From the NCBI GenBank assembly GCA_044371425.1, contig JBILTR010000013.1, positions 1 through 64,000 on the forward strand: DNA of 64,000 bases. Direction: 5' to 3'. The notes beneath the pieces are model-generated. The model was given only the letters and a program-made list of their open reading frames with translations, was not told the DNA's origin and did no database searches. A program made the translations under genes and the position numbers. This document shows positions 16,929 to 26,833 of the stretch, one piece after another. Source of the DNA: JBEISR01 sp044371425. GTDB lineage: Bacteria > Planctomycetota > Planctomycetia > Pirellulales > Pirellulaceae. Each line of letters begins with the position of its first letter. Position 1 is the first letter of the stretch.

Positions 16929-19859
16929 ATGGTTCCCGCCCTCAAGGCTGTTCTCTATGCCACCCTTTGTCTGGGTTCGTTCGTGGCGTCCCTGGCCGCT
17001 CAGGAAGTAGCACCAGGGGTGCTGGCGCTGCATCAGCGAATCGACCAGGTGGCTCCGATCGATCCTGCATCTCCTTGGACCCCGGAGCCGCTACCACCCG
17101 GTCAGTGGTTGCGACGGCTGTCGCTGGATCTCCGCAACACGGTCCCCACGCGCAAGGAGCTGGATGAGTTTCTTGCAGATACGGCGGTGGATGATCGCCA
17201 GACGCGGTGGATCGATCGCTTTCTAGCCGACCCGCTGTTCGAGGAACGCCTAGTCACGTGGCTGGATGTCACGCTGATGGAGCGTCGGGCGGCACAGCAG
17301 GTGGGGCGTCCCGAGTGGATCGAGTGGCTGCGTTTGGGGGTGGAGCAGGATTGGGGGCTGGATCGCTGGACGCGGGAACTCTTGGAAGGATCGTGGGCTG
17401 TTGATGCCCAGAGGCCAACTCAGCGGTTTTATCTGGATCGCGGTGGCGATCCGCACCGCATCACGCGCGACTTCGGGAGGATTTTCTTGGGGCGTGATCT
17501 CCAGTGCGCTCAGTGCCACGATCATCCGCTGGTCGATGGCTACCGCCAGCAGGACTACCACGGATTGCTCGCTTTCTTCGCCCCCAGCAGCATGGTGGAA
17601 ATCGCCACCAAGGATGCTGAGGGAAAAGAAGTCAAGAAACAGTACTACATCGAAAAAGCACCTGGCGACGCACCGTTTGAATCGGTCTTCGATAAGGGCA
17701 AACCGCACTGGGTGGGACGCAAGCTGTGGGATGCGGTGCCGCAGTGGTCTGGCTATCAGTTGCCTTCGGATCGCTATGGCGATCTGGCGATCGCCGGCAC
17801 GGTGGCGGAAAGCCCCAGGCTACCCAGGCTGAGCAGCCGGAAGGAATTGGCTGCAGCATTGCTGGCCCCAGGCTACCAGCCGTTCGCTGAGAACTGGGCC
17901 AATCGACTCTGGGCCCTCGTTTTCGATCGCGGCCTAGTCCATCCGCTCGACATGCATCACCCCGGCAATCCAACTTCGGAACCGGCTCTGATGGCGACCA
18001 TCACTCAGGGGCTGATCGATCATCGCTTCCAGGTCAAACCGTTCCTTCGGGAATTGGTCATGACGCAGCGTTATCGCCTAGGTCAGCAGACGCTGTCGCA
18101 ACAGCCAGAGGCGCTGGAGTCGATTGCGGCAGCAGCAGGAACATCTGCTGCTGCGTTGGCAGAGGGAGATCGCCAAGCGATCCAAGAGGCGATCGACGCG
18201 GCGAACGACGGTTGGATCGCCGCTAGGGAGGCGCTTGCCGCGATTGAGAAAGAGTGCGTGCGATTGGTGAAGGAACGGGATGGTGGGGAGGCGGCCTATC
18301 TGGAGACGGTCAAGAAGACGGCCGAGGCAGTCAAGGTTTTGCAGCCTTTGGCGGAGACTGCCGACAAGACGGCCAAGAAGTTGGCTGCCCTACAGGCTGC
18401 CTACCAGCAACTGGAGGTCGTTCAGTCGCTGACCAGCCCCGAAGATGCGGCTTTGGTGCAGACCTTGCAGCAACTTGGAGGGCGGCGCGACACGGCATCG
18501 ACGGAAGCAACGGCTGCCGAAGCAGCTCGGGTTCCGGCGCAGCAAGCGGTCGATACCGCCCGCACCGCCGAGGATGCCGCTCAGAAACATCTAGTCGCTT
18601 TGGCCACCCAACTCGATTCCCAGCGATCGGCCTACGAAGCGGCGCAGCAGTCCCTCCTGGCAGCGCGTCGCCGCTGGGAACAGTCGACGCTGGCGATGCG
18701 TCGCATGGAACGCCAGGCGGGGGTGCTGGCCAAGCGGCAGGCATGGGAGAGTGCTTGGCAGTCGTACCAACAGATCGCGCGCACCGTCGCTCCCATCCAG
18801 CGGCCGCTGGAGGAGCTTAAACGGCTTTCGGCAAACGATGCCACGATGCGGCAAGGCCTTGCTGGAAAATTGGCCGAGTTCACTGCGCAGCGCGATCCCA
18901 TGCAGCAAAAACTTCAGACCGCGCAGTCGCAGGCGATGCAGTTCCAGCGCGCGGCCGACGCGTGGAAGGCTTCGCTGACGCAATTGCAGTCGGCGCAACA
19001 GTTGTTGGCACAAGTTTCGGACTTCCAGCCTTTGGTCGCTGCGATCAACCAGCAGTTGCAGGTTGCAAACACCCAACTGGGCACCGCCCAGCTGCAGGCT
19101 CAGACCTTGGCCGAAGAGCTGAAGGGGATCGATGCAACGATCCTGCAGCACCAGCAGCAGATCGGGCAGCTCGATCAGTCTCTTGCCGCCCGTCAGCCGC
19201 AGATCGATGCCTTGGCGACCACCCTCGAGCAGCATCGCGCCGCATGGGATGCCGCGCGGGGATCGCTGCTGCAGGCCAATCGCAAGTGGATCGAAGAGGC
19301 GCCGGAGGCATGGGTGGGAAGTCCCATGCGGCCGCTGAGCCCCGAGCAGTACTGCGCCAGTTGCCTGCAGATCAGCGGGCATCTTGAGCAGCATGTGCTG
19401 CAGGAACGCAAGGCGATCGACGAAGCAGAAAAGGTGCCGGAGGGAATGGAGCTATCGCCGGAGGAGAAACGACGTCGCGATCGCTTGGCGACGCGGCGGG
19501 CGATCGACAAGCTGCGAGGCAATTTCGACCAGTTCGCGACGCTCTATTCGGCCGGTGCGGGGCAGCCCGAGGCGTTTTTCGCGACGGCCGAACAGGCGCT
19601 CTTCCTGGCCAATGGCGGCGCGGTCTATGGTTGGTCTGGTTCCAATGGAAGCAATGCCACGGCTCGAGTCATTCTGGCAGCCGATGCCGATGCGGCGGCG
19701 GAGGAACTCTACCAGTCGCTTCTGGCCCGCAGTCCGACGGTGGAGGAAAAGGGGTTGGTTGCCGAGTATTGGAACGGTCCAGCAGAACAGCGACCCGAAA
19801 GAGCTCAGGAATTGGTCTGGGCGATTCTCTGTGGAGTCGAGTTTCGGTTTGTTCAGTGA
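16929..19859 (+). CDS. DUF1549/DUF1553 protein with coiled coil inside DUF1553
   Basis: A 976-residue exported protein of the planctomycete PSCyt2/PSD1 family, whose role is unknown. A Sec signal peptide (MVPALKAVLYATLCLG, cut near SLAAQ) leads into DUF1549, which holds the CAQCH motif at 193-197 that resembles a heme-binding site. DUF1553 begins with NWANRLWALVFDRGLVHPLD (about 319-338). Then about 400 Ala/Gln-rich residues with coiled-coil character (about 388-793) interrupt it, and its second half resumes at LSPEQYCASCLQ. The ATG at 16929 has GGGAGGAAG just before it. It heads an operon with the DUF1501 and WD40 genes. Confidence 0.88.
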   Translation: MVPALKAVLYATLCLGSFVASLAAQEVAPGVLALHQRIDQVAPIDPASPWTPEPLPPGQWLRRLSLDLRNTVPTRKELDEFLADTAVDDRQTRWIDRFLADPLFEERLVTWLDVTLMERRAAQQVGRPEWIEWLRLGVEQDWGLDRWTRELLEGSWAVDAQRPTQRFYLDRGGDPHRITRDFGRIFLGRDLQCAQCHDHPLVDGYRQQDYHGLLAFFAPSSMVEIATKDAEGKEVKKQYYIEKAPGDAPFESVFDKGKPHWVGRKLWDAVPQWSGYQLPSDRYGDLAIAGTVAESPRLPRLSSRKELAAALLAPGYQPFAENWANRLWALVFDRGLVHPLDMHHPGNPTSEPALMATITQGLIDHRFQVKPFLRELVMTQRYRLGQQTLSQQPEALESIAAAAGTSAAALAEGDRQAIQEAIDAANDGWIAAREALAAIEKECVRLVKERDGGEAAYLETVKKTAEAVKVLQPLAETADKTAKKLAALQAAYQQLEVVQSLTSPEDAALVQTLQQLGGRRDTASTEATAAEAARVPAQQAVDTARTAEDAAQKHLVALATQLDSQRSAYEAAQQSLLAARRRWEQSTLAMRRMERQAGVLAKRQAWESAWQSYQQIARTVAPIQRPLEELKRLSANDATMRQGLAGKLAEFTAQRDPMQQKLQTAQSQAMQFQRAADAWKASLTQLQSAQQLLAQVSDFQPLVAAINQQLQVANTQLGTAQLQAQTLAEELKGIDATILQHQQQIGQLDQSLAARQPQIDALATTLEQHRAAWDAARGSLLQANRKWIEEAPEAWVGSPMRPLSPEQYCASCLQISGHLEQHVLQERKAIDEAEKVPEGMELSPEEKRRRDRLATRRAIDKLRGNFDQFATLYSAGAGQPEAFFATAEQALFLANGGAVYGWSGSNGSNATARVILAADADAAAEELYQSLLARSPTVEEKGLVAEYWNGPAEQRPERAQELVWAILCGVEFRFVQ

Positions 19860-19916
19860 TCGGTGGATGCAGTTTTCGAATTGGCGCGATTCGATAGTTT
19901 TCAGGAGTGATGCACT

Positions 19917-21200
19917 ATGCATGCCAGTTACGCTTGCCAGTCACAGGCTCATCGCGAGGCGCGCCGTAGATTTTTGGGGACGCTGGCGGGAGGTGCCATC
20001 GGCGGGATGCTGGGTGCAGTGACGCAGGGTCGCGCCGCTCAGTCGATCCAGCAGAGCGACCATCGGGTGGTGGTGTTCAACCTGCATGGGGGTTTGAGCC
20101 AACTGGAGAGTTGGGATCCCAAGCCATCGACGCCGACGGGAGGTCCGTTCCGAGCGATTCCGACCAGCGTGCCTGGGATTCACATCAGCGAACTACTCCC
20201 TTTCACTGCCAAGCAGATGCATCATCTTTGCCTGATGCGCGGGGTGAATACCGCCGAAGACGATCATGGCAAAGGGGCGTACATGATGATGACGGGCCGT
20301 CGGCAGACCCCGGCAGCCGATTACCCCCAGATCGGTGCCGTTTCTGCGAAGATGCTGGCCGATCCAAAAAATCCACTCCCCGGACACATTCTGATCACAC
20401 CATCAGGCGGTGGTGGACGGAGCGCCGATGCGGCCTATTTGGGGCCACAGTTCAGCAGCATTGTGCTGGGCAATGGTGCGCCGCCGAATTATTCGGTCAA
20501 GCCTCAGCAGATCGATGACGCCACCGAGGCGCGGCGGCATCAGGTCCGCCAGCAGCTCAATCAGCAATTCTTCAACCAGCGTCGTACGGCGCTCACGGAA
20601 GCCTACACGCACTCCTTTGAGCAAGCGCAGAGGTTGATGGAGAAGCGGGACGCGTTCGATGTGACCAAGGAGTCGCAGGCCGATCAGGATCGGTATGGAT
20701 CGAATGACTTTGGCCGTCACTGCCTGTTGGCCAGGCGGCTGCTGGAACAAGGGGTATCGTTCCTGCAGGTGGTCCATAGCAACTACGACACGCACAATGA
20801 AAACTTTGGATTCCACCTGGAGCAGCTGGGGGAATTCGATCGCCCCTTCGCCACCTTCATCGAAGACCTAGCGGCGCGAGGGCTGCTGGAGAAAACGCTG
20901 GTGGTGGTGCTTAGTGAATTCGGGCGGACGCCCAATATCAATCTTTACTACGGTCGAGATCACTGGAGCAAGGCGTGGAGCGTCGTCATGGCGGGGGCGA
21001 AGGTGCAGCGCGGTGCCGCCTACGGGCAGACGAACGAACAAGGGACGGAAGTGATCGATGGCCAGGTGGACCATGGGGAGCTGTTCCATACCTACCTGCA
21101 GGCGGTGGGAGTCGATTCCACGGCATCGATCGATGTCGATGGCCGCGATATGCCGCTGGGCGATCCTGCCGCACAGCCGGTCTGGAGCGTGTTGAGCTGA
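19917..21200 (+). CDS. DUF1501 protein, Tat-exported
   Basis: A 427-residue member of the DUF1501 family, which is distantly related to alkaline phosphatase/sulfatase folds; its activity is not established. The N-terminus has a twin-arginine signal, REARRRFLGTLAGGAIGGML, so it is exported folded. Family motifs include VVFNLHGGLSQLESWDPKP, LMRGVNTAEDDHGKGAYMM and VVVLSEFGRTPNIN, followed by the RDHW motif. AGGAG lies about eleven bases before the ATG. It follows the DUF1549/1553 gene by 57 bases, the standard pairing in planctomycetes. Confidence 0.93.
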   Translation: MHASYACQSQAHREARRRFLGTLAGGAIGGMLGAVTQGRAAQSIQQSDHRVVVFNLHGGLSQLESWDPKPSTPTGGPFRAIPTSVPGIHISELLPFTAKQMHHLCLMRGVNTAEDDHGKGAYMMMTGRRQTPAADYPQIGAVSAKMLADPKNPLPGHILITPSGGGGRSADAAYLGPQFSSIVLGNGAPPNYSVKPQQIDDATEARRHQVRQQLNQQFFNQRRTALTEAYTHSFEQAQRLMEKRDAFDVTKESQADQDRYGSNDFGRHCLLARRLLEQGVSFLQVVHSNYDTHNENFGFHLEQLGEFDRPFATFIEDLAARGLLEKTLVVVLSEFGRTPNINLYYGRDHWSKAWSVVMAGAKVQRGAAYGQTNEQGTEVIDGQVDHGELFHTYLQAVGVDSTASIDVDGRDMPLGDPAAQPVWSVLS

Positions 21201-21257
21201 CCGGAGGCGGACGAATAGGCCGGTCGGAGAAGAGTACGAGAAAGAGGCAAAGTCGCG

Positions 21258-22253
21258 ATGGCAGCTTTGGAGATCGCCAAGAGTCGTTTGGGGCTGCAGG
21301 TACCCTACACCCGTCCCCTCCTGGCGGCTCGCTTTTGCCCCACCGGTCGCTGGGCTTTCACAAGCTCGGAAGACAACACGCTGCAGCGATGGAATCTGGC
21401 GGAGGAAAAGCCGCAGCCGCTGGTGATGCAGGGGCATGAAAGCTGGGTTCATGCCCTGTGTGGGACGCCGCAAGGGCAGTATTTTTTGTCTGGCGGTTGC
21501 GACGGTCGCCTGATCTGGTGGGCCAGTGCAGACGACAAGTGCACCTTGCACCGGCAGGTCGATGCGCATCAGGGATGGGTGCGAGCGATCGCGTTGTCGC
21601 CGGATGGCAAGGAGCTGGCGACGTGCGGGAACGACAAGACGATTGCCTTGTGGGATCTCGAGTCAGGTCAGCTGATTCATCGCTGGCAGGCGCATCCTCG
21701 GGATGTGTATTCAGTGGTCTATCATCCTTCGGGGACTCAGATTCTCAGCGGCGATCTTTTGGGCAACGTGATCGTCTGGGATCGCGCGACGCGGATGCAG
21801 GTCAAGGCGATCGATGCCAAGGCATTGCATAGTTTCAACGGAGGGCAGCTAGTCGACTTTGGCGGGGTGCGCGCGCTGGCGGTTTCATCCGATGGTAAGA
21901 CGCTGGTGGCTGGTGGCTTGCACAAGTCCTCCAATCCATTGGGTGCGGTGCATGAACCGCTTTGTTTGCGGATTGATCTGGAGAGTGGTCAGGTAACCAA
22001 GTCGCATGTGGCCGAAGGGGTGACGGGCGGCGTGCTGTGGGGTCTGCGATTTCTGTCCGATGGCACGGTGATGGGAGTCAGTGGTGGATCCAGTGGCGGG
22101 ATGCTGCTGTTTTGGAATGCCGAGAAGGATCCGGCGATCCATCGGTTCAATTTGCCGAACATTGCACGGGATCTCGATTTGCACCAGGACGGCCTGCGCG
22201 TCTGCACTTCTCATCACGACCATCACCTGCGCGTGACGCATCTTAGCGAGTGA
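21258..22253 (+). CDS. WD40-repeat protein
   Basis: A 331-residue beta-propeller protein. WD40 repeats are visible at GHESWVHALCGTPQGQYFL with IWWASAD, at HQGWVRAIALSPDGKELAT with IALWDLESG, and at HPRDVYSVVYHPSGTQILS with VIVWDRATR, plus weaker blades after residue 190. No signal peptide is seen, so it is probably cytoplasmic or carried by a partner. It closes the DUF1549/1553-DUF1501 operon, starting 57 bases after the DUF1501 stop, with GAGG before the ATG at 21258. WD40 genes are frequent third members of such operons. The partner is unknown. Confidence 0.9.
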   Translation: MAALEIAKSRLGLQVPYTRPLLAARFCPTGRWAFTSSEDNTLQRWNLAEEKPQPLVMQGHESWVHALCGTPQGQYFLSGGCDGRLIWWASADDKCTLHRQVDAHQGWVRAIALSPDGKELATCGNDKTIALWDLESGQLIHRWQAHPRDVYSVVYHPSGTQILSGDLLGNVIVWDRATRMQVKAIDAKALHSFNGGQLVDFGGVRALAVSSDGKTLVAGGLHKSSNPLGAVHEPLCLRIDLESGQVTKSHVAEGVTGGVLWGLRFLSDGTVMGVSGGSSGGMLLFWNAEKDPAIHRFNLPNIARDLDLHQDGLRVCTSHHDHHLRVTHLSE

Positions 22254-22484
22254 TCGGCAGCCTTGAGGATCGGCCGGGTAGTATGCTGCCAGAATCGATG
22301 GCGCATCGGCACACCCAATCCTAGGGAGAGGGGTTTCCTGAGAATCTTTCTGCACCGCGAACGAGCAGCCATCGCGACAGGATCTCCGTCCACGAGCCCG
22401 CAGACGAAGCCAGGAGAGCCGACAAAGAAATCACCAGTTGGGCTGTGTTTTCCTCATGGTTCATGCACGACGACCCACACTTCG

Positions 22485-22885
22485 GCATAAGCACACCAAC
22501 GGTGTGCCATGCGATAGCCCGGGGCAACGCCCCGGGGTCGCTCGGTCCCCCAATCCCATCCGCACCATGTGCCCCAACGGGGCACGACATGACAACCACG
22601 AGCGTTAGCAATTCGACGATGGATTCCAGAAGGAGGGGAGGCAGGTATTCTTCGTAGGCAATGAAATGGGAAAACATTTCCCAGGGCGTTGCCCTGGGCT
22701 CTCTCATCGTCGTGCCGTTGGCACTGGAAGACAGATTCCGAAGGGTGTGCTTCCACAACGTAGGGAACCACAGAGCCGTCACCGGATTTTTTTCATTTCA
22801 GCGCCACCACCAACAGCAACACGTCAGCATAAGCACACCAACGGTGTGCCATGCGATAGCCCGGGGCAACGTCACCGGGTACTTT
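22485..22885. repeat. REP-like palindromes with a shared flank
   Basis: Two copies of a flank reading AAGCACACCAACGGTGTGCC then ATGCGATAGCCCGGGGCAAC lie at 22487-22537 and 22829-22880. The first ends in the palindrome CCCGGGGCAACGCCCCGGG (22518-22536). Two further palindromes share the GGGGC-AAC-GCCCC design: GTGCCCCAACGGGGCAC (22569-22585) and CCAGGGCGTTGCCCTGG (22681-22697). I see no supportable gene in the 728-base gap 22254-22981. Confidence 0.75.
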
Positions 22886-22981
22886 GTCCCGATTCGAATC
22901 GAACATCGAAGGCCGACGGACGGTTAGCGGCTTGTCGCAAGGTGGATCGGCCGTGATCGATTCGCATGCGGCGCGGGTTTA

Positions 22982-25900
22982 TCACGGCGTCGTCTCGATC
23001 ACCTTCACGAACTCGCCGAGAATGCGCAGATCGGGGGTCTGGTCCGCCGTCAAAGAAATCGCGGGATAGTCTGGGTTCAGCGGTTGCAACTCAACCTGCG
23101 AATGCTGCCAGGAATCGCCTGATACTTCTTTGCGGCTGACATATCGTTTGACGGTGTATCGCCCACCATCCATCGGGTCGATCTGTTCGTGTACCTGTAG
23201 AAGAAGCAAACGGTTCTGGCGGCTACCTGCAGGAACGGGTCGAAAGATGCACCATGAACCATCCCGGATTTTTGGTTCCATCGATCTCCCTGAAACCCGG
23301 GCGATGAACATTCCCTTCTGCAGCGGCAAGCCAGGTGCATCCATCCACCCCAGTTCGCGTGGGGCCCCGGCAGGTCCCCAACTTCCCGCACTGGCAACAA
23401 GGTCGTAGACCGGCAAATGGGTTCGGTATCGTGCGCCGGGCGCCACCGATGCCTCAATCGGTGAAAGACTCTCAGTTGCTTTTGATAGGGATGGAGTAAC
23501 GGGTTTCTTGCTAGCGTCAGTTATCGGCTCGAAGCTCAGCGGCTTAACATGCCATTGTCCTTCGCTCTGCTGGAACTCGACTTGGAAATTCGTTCCGGGA
23601 AGTCCCGCCATCTCACCAAACCATTGCTGGAGCAATTTTCCCAGTCGGTTCTGCTTCTCGCCCTGGGGTCTCGCTACGTTGCACGCGACTTTGACCAGCT
23701 TGAACTCCCAAATCTTTCCATCTGGTAGCGTTGCAAGAATGGGGCCCACCGGGCGTCCGGGAGCTTGAGTTGTATCTGGAAGAAAGAGGATTGGACGGCC
23801 GCCTGAATGCGACACCTTGCCAACGAAGGAATCTGCGCGCGATGCAGGCGTTCGCGTCAGGCGGGTTTGGATGTAGGAGAGTAGTCGCCAGTCGACTAGC
23901 TCTTCGGTCAGCGATTCCAGCACCGATTGCATCGCGACGGGGCAGTCGCCGCGCCAACGAAACCGCGAGCCATCCATCTGAAACCAAGCAAATGGCTCTG
24001 TCTTCGTCGATGCACACCAGCGATCGATCGGCCATCTCGCCCACCACTCGGCCCACGAGGCATCATCCGCGTGGTGATGATCGATCGCATGCCCCTCTCC
24101 CTCCAAATCCTTTCGCAACACAGGATGACGCAGCAAATACCGACGACACTCCCTGGCCAGCTCCCCCAACTCCATCGGCTGGAACATCCTCCCCAGATCC
24201 AATAGCACTCGTAGCACCACCATCTTGTACGACTTGTTGAGGCTGGTTGTCTCCACCGTCCTCAGCCATCCGGCGAACTGCTTGGCAACTTCCCGCTGCA
24301 ACTCGGTAAGATCTCCTTCTTCGGAAACAAACCCGAAGAAGCTGCCAGTCTTTCCAGCCAGTGTCCTGGGCAGCACGCCACGCACCTGCAGCTCACCGGC
24401 CAGCGGTCGCCTCCCCTGCTCTTCTCGCATCGAGCGATAGATTTCGAGGCTGGCTTCGGCTCCGCGTGGCAGGAACTGACGCAGCAAGTCCCGCGCCTCC
24501 AGATCGACATCCAGCAGGCAGCCAACGGGAAGGGTAGGCGGCTGACCTTCCAGCCATTGACGGAGCGTGGTTGGGGTGGCGAACGATCCGCCAAGCGACA
24601 GTAGGTGCACCAGACGCTGTGCGAAGATGCGATGATTGCCGACGAAGTCGATCACCAGCAATCGCGACTTGCCGGGGCTGGATCGCAGTCCTCGCCCCAA
24701 TTGCTGCAGGAATAGCACTTTCGATTCGGTGGGCCGCAGCATGACGATGCGATCGACGGCTGGCAGATCCAGACCTTCGTTGAATAGGTCGACCGCGCAA
24801 AGGGCATCCAGCTTGCCGTCGGCCAGTCGTTGCAAGGAGGGACCGCAAGGATCGCCCCCTGTCCCCGAAAAGACCGCTGCAGCCGACAGGCCACGCGCCG
24901 CCAGCCAGTTGCGTGCGAAGAGCGCGTGACGTTTGGAACAGCAGAAGAGAATGGTCCGCTGTGCCGGATGCTGCTGCATCGCCCCCCACAGACGCTCCAT
25001 CCGCTCGCTGGCCGCCACCTGCCGCTCCAGCGCCTCCAGTTCAAAGCGTCCATTGCGCCACGGGATCTGCCGGAAGTCGACCGTATCCTTCAGGCCGACA
25101 TAATGGAATGGCACCAACGCATCTTCCGCAATGCCATCCCCGATCGTCGCCTGATAGACCAAGTTGTCGTCGAAGATCGACGCCACATCGACGCCATCGG
25201 ACCGTTCGGGCGTGGCGGTCAGGCCTAGGATGAAGTTACTAGAAAGGCGGGCAAGAACTCGGCGATAGGTTGGGGCATGGGCATGATGCACCTCGTCGAC
25301 CAGCGTGTAATCGAAGTGCTGGTCGGCAAGAGCCAGAAGACCTTCAGGGCGTGCCAGTTTCTGGATCGAGGCGACGACCAGTTGCCCCGATAGATCGTCT
25401 TGATCGCCCAGATACCAGGTGGTCGATCCATCGCCATAGAGTTGATCGAGCAACTGCGAGAGGGTGGCTTCTGCCTGCGCCAGGATCAGGGCGCGATGGG
25501 CGATCACCAGAACGCGAGGCCGCCTGGGAGCGATCTCTAGTCCGAACTGCTGTGTGTCAAAAGCAGCCAGCCATGTTTTCCCCATCCCGGTCGCCACCGC
25601 CACTAAGGCTCGACGATCACCACGCTTCCGCAGATCGGTAAGTGCCTGCAATGCTTCGCGCTGCCAAGGACGCGGTTCGGGGACCAGGCGTGGATCGATC
25701 GCCTCCGGGGGCAAATCCTCATCAGCCGCCCGCTGGGCGCGCAAGGTATAGGCTTCGATGATCGAACGATCGAGCGGTGTGGCGAGCTGCCAGAGCGACT
25801 GGTAGGCGAGGTCGAACTGGCGATGCGAGGCGCGATCGGTATCGGTGGACCGATCGAGCAGATTCCATTCGACTCCCGTCTGCAATGCAGCGCGCGAAAG

Positions 25901-26707
25901 ATTGCTGCTGCCGACGGCGATCCAGGCTTCCTGATCGTCGATAATGCGCCACGCCTTGGGGTGAAACGAATCCAGGTTCGCCGGCAGCTTGGCCATTTCG
26001 ATCAACCGTGACTGCAGCGATCCAGCAAGGCGATCTTCTTCAGCCGACTGCGACCATCCCAGCAGTCGGCGCAGCGCTAGCGGGTCTGAAATCGCCAGAT
26101 AGTCGCTGACCAGAATTCTCACCTTCGTCCCTCGCTCCAGGGCACTGAAGATCGGCCGCTCAATCACCTCAAGTCCTGAACGCTGGACGAAGGAGGCGAG
26201 GATATCGACCGAACGAGCGACTGGTAGACGGGGAGCGATTGCATTCCAGAGAGGAGAGTCGGGCGCACCGGTAGATAACTGCGTCGTTTGGGCTGTCGCC
26301 GGATCGTTGGCAGAGCTGGAGCGGTCGGCTAGGTAGTTCCCTTTCGACGGGATGACGTGGCGGACTCCCCCACGTGGATCGGGCAAGTCGCCATGGTAGC
26401 GCGGGATCACATGGAGGTGCAGATGCATCACCGTCTGCCCCGCGGCTTCGCCGCAGTTAAAGCCGACGTTAAAACCATCGGGTCGCGGACTGCAGCGTTC
26501 TTCCAAGAGTCGCTTCACCTCGTTGACCAGCTGCATCAAAGCGTGCTGTTCCTCCAGCGTCGCGTCGAACCAGGTGGGAACCACACGCCTGGTGACGACC
26601 AGCGTGTGTCCTGGACTGACGGGGAATCGGTCGAAGAAGGCGAAGGCAAACTGGTTTTCAGCCAGCCACTCTTCGCGTGGAACCGATTCGAAGGGGGAAG
26701 ACGCCAT
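22982..26707 (-). CDS. HIT / phospholipase D-like / SF2 helicase / S24 peptidase fusion
   Basis: A 1241-residue protein with four parts. (1) HIT domain, about 1-115, with the histidine triad H95-H97-H99 in HLHLHVIPR. (2) PLD-like nuclease region, about 140-285, with FHPKAW and GSSNLSRAAL. (3) SF2 helicase: Walker A ATGMGKT near 377, DEVHH near 470, LTATPERSDG and QLGRGLRSS, followed by a region like DUF3427 proteins. (4) A C-terminal S24/LexA fold with Ser1142 in RSMEPKI and Lys1187 in TVKRYVS. An Ala-Gly (ASAGSW) lies 34 residues before the serine, the LexA spacing. I chose the ATG at 26707, just before the HIT fold; an in-frame ATG at 26797 is possible. A defence or damage role is inferred. 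Confidence 0.88.
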   Translation of the reverse strand: MASSPFESVPREEWLAENQFAFAFFDRFPVSPGHTLVVTRRVVPTWFDATLEEQHALMQLVNEVKRLLEERCSPRPDGFNVGFNCGEAAGQTVMHLHLHVIPRYHGDLPDPRGGVRHVIPSKGNYLADRSSSANDPATAQTTQLSTGAPDSPLWNAIAPRLPVARSVDILASFVQRSGLEVIERPIFSALERGTKVRILVSDYLAISDPLALRRLLGWSQSAEEDRLAGSLQSRLIEMAKLPANLDSFHPKAWRIIDDQEAWIAVGSSNLSRAALQTGVEWNLLDRSTDTDRASHRQFDLAYQSLWQLATPLDRSIIEAYTLRAQRAADEDLPPEAIDPRLVPEPRPWQREALQALTDLRKRGDRRALVAVATGMGKTWLAAFDTQQFGLEIAPRRPRVLVIAHRALILAQAEATLSQLLDQLYGDGSTTWYLGDQDDLSGQLVVASIQKLARPEGLLALADQHFDYTLVDEVHHAHAPTYRRVLARLSSNFILGLTATPERSDGVDVASIFDDNLVYQATIGDGIAEDALVPFHYVGLKDTVDFRQIPWRNGRFELEALERQVAASERMERLWGAMQQHPAQRTILFCCSKRHALFARNWLAARGLSAAAVFSGTGGDPCGPSLQRLADGKLDALCAVDLFNEGLDLPAVDRIVMLRPTESKVLFLQQLGRGLRSSPGKSRLLVIDFVGNHRIFAQRLVHLLSLGGSFATPTTLRQWLEGQPPTLPVGCLLDVDLEARDLLRQFLPRGAEASLEIYRSMREEQGRRPLAGELQVRGVLPRTLAGKTGSFFGFVSEEGDLTELQREVAKQFAGWLRTVETTSLNKSYKMVVLRVLLDLGRMFQPMELGELARECRRYLLRHPVLRKDLEGEGHAIDHHHADDASWAEWWARWPIDRWCASTKTEPFAWFQMDGSRFRWRGDCPVAMQSVLESLTEELVDWRLLSYIQTRLTRTPASRADSFVGKVSHSGGRPILFLPDTTQAPGRPVGPILATLPDGKIWEFKLVKVACNVARPQGEKQNRLGKLLQQWFGEMAGLPGTNFQVEFQQSEGQWHVKPLSFEPITDASKKPVTPSLSKATESLSPIEASVAPGARYRTHLPVYDLVASAGSWGPAGAPRELGWMDAPGLPLQKGMFIARVSGRSMEPKIRDGSWCIFRPVPAGSRQNRLLLLQVHEQIDPMDGGRYTVKRYVSRKEVSGDSWQHSQVELQPLNPDYPAISLTADQTPDLRILGEFVKVIETTP

Positions 26708-26833
26708 GGCAAAGGGGCTTGTTCTTTTGCGAATCTCTTCGGTGCCTGCGGATCGCCAATTGCGATTCGCTCGGGACAATCCCCCTCCAGGATACATCGC
26801 CAAGTAGTTCGCGTGGTAGGGAAAACGCCTCGA

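Noticed and set aside
26708..26803. Earlier starts for the helicase fusion (TTG at 26803, ATG at 26797)
   Set aside because: The HIT fold begins right after 26707, and the extra residues look like noncoding sequence; not fully excluded.
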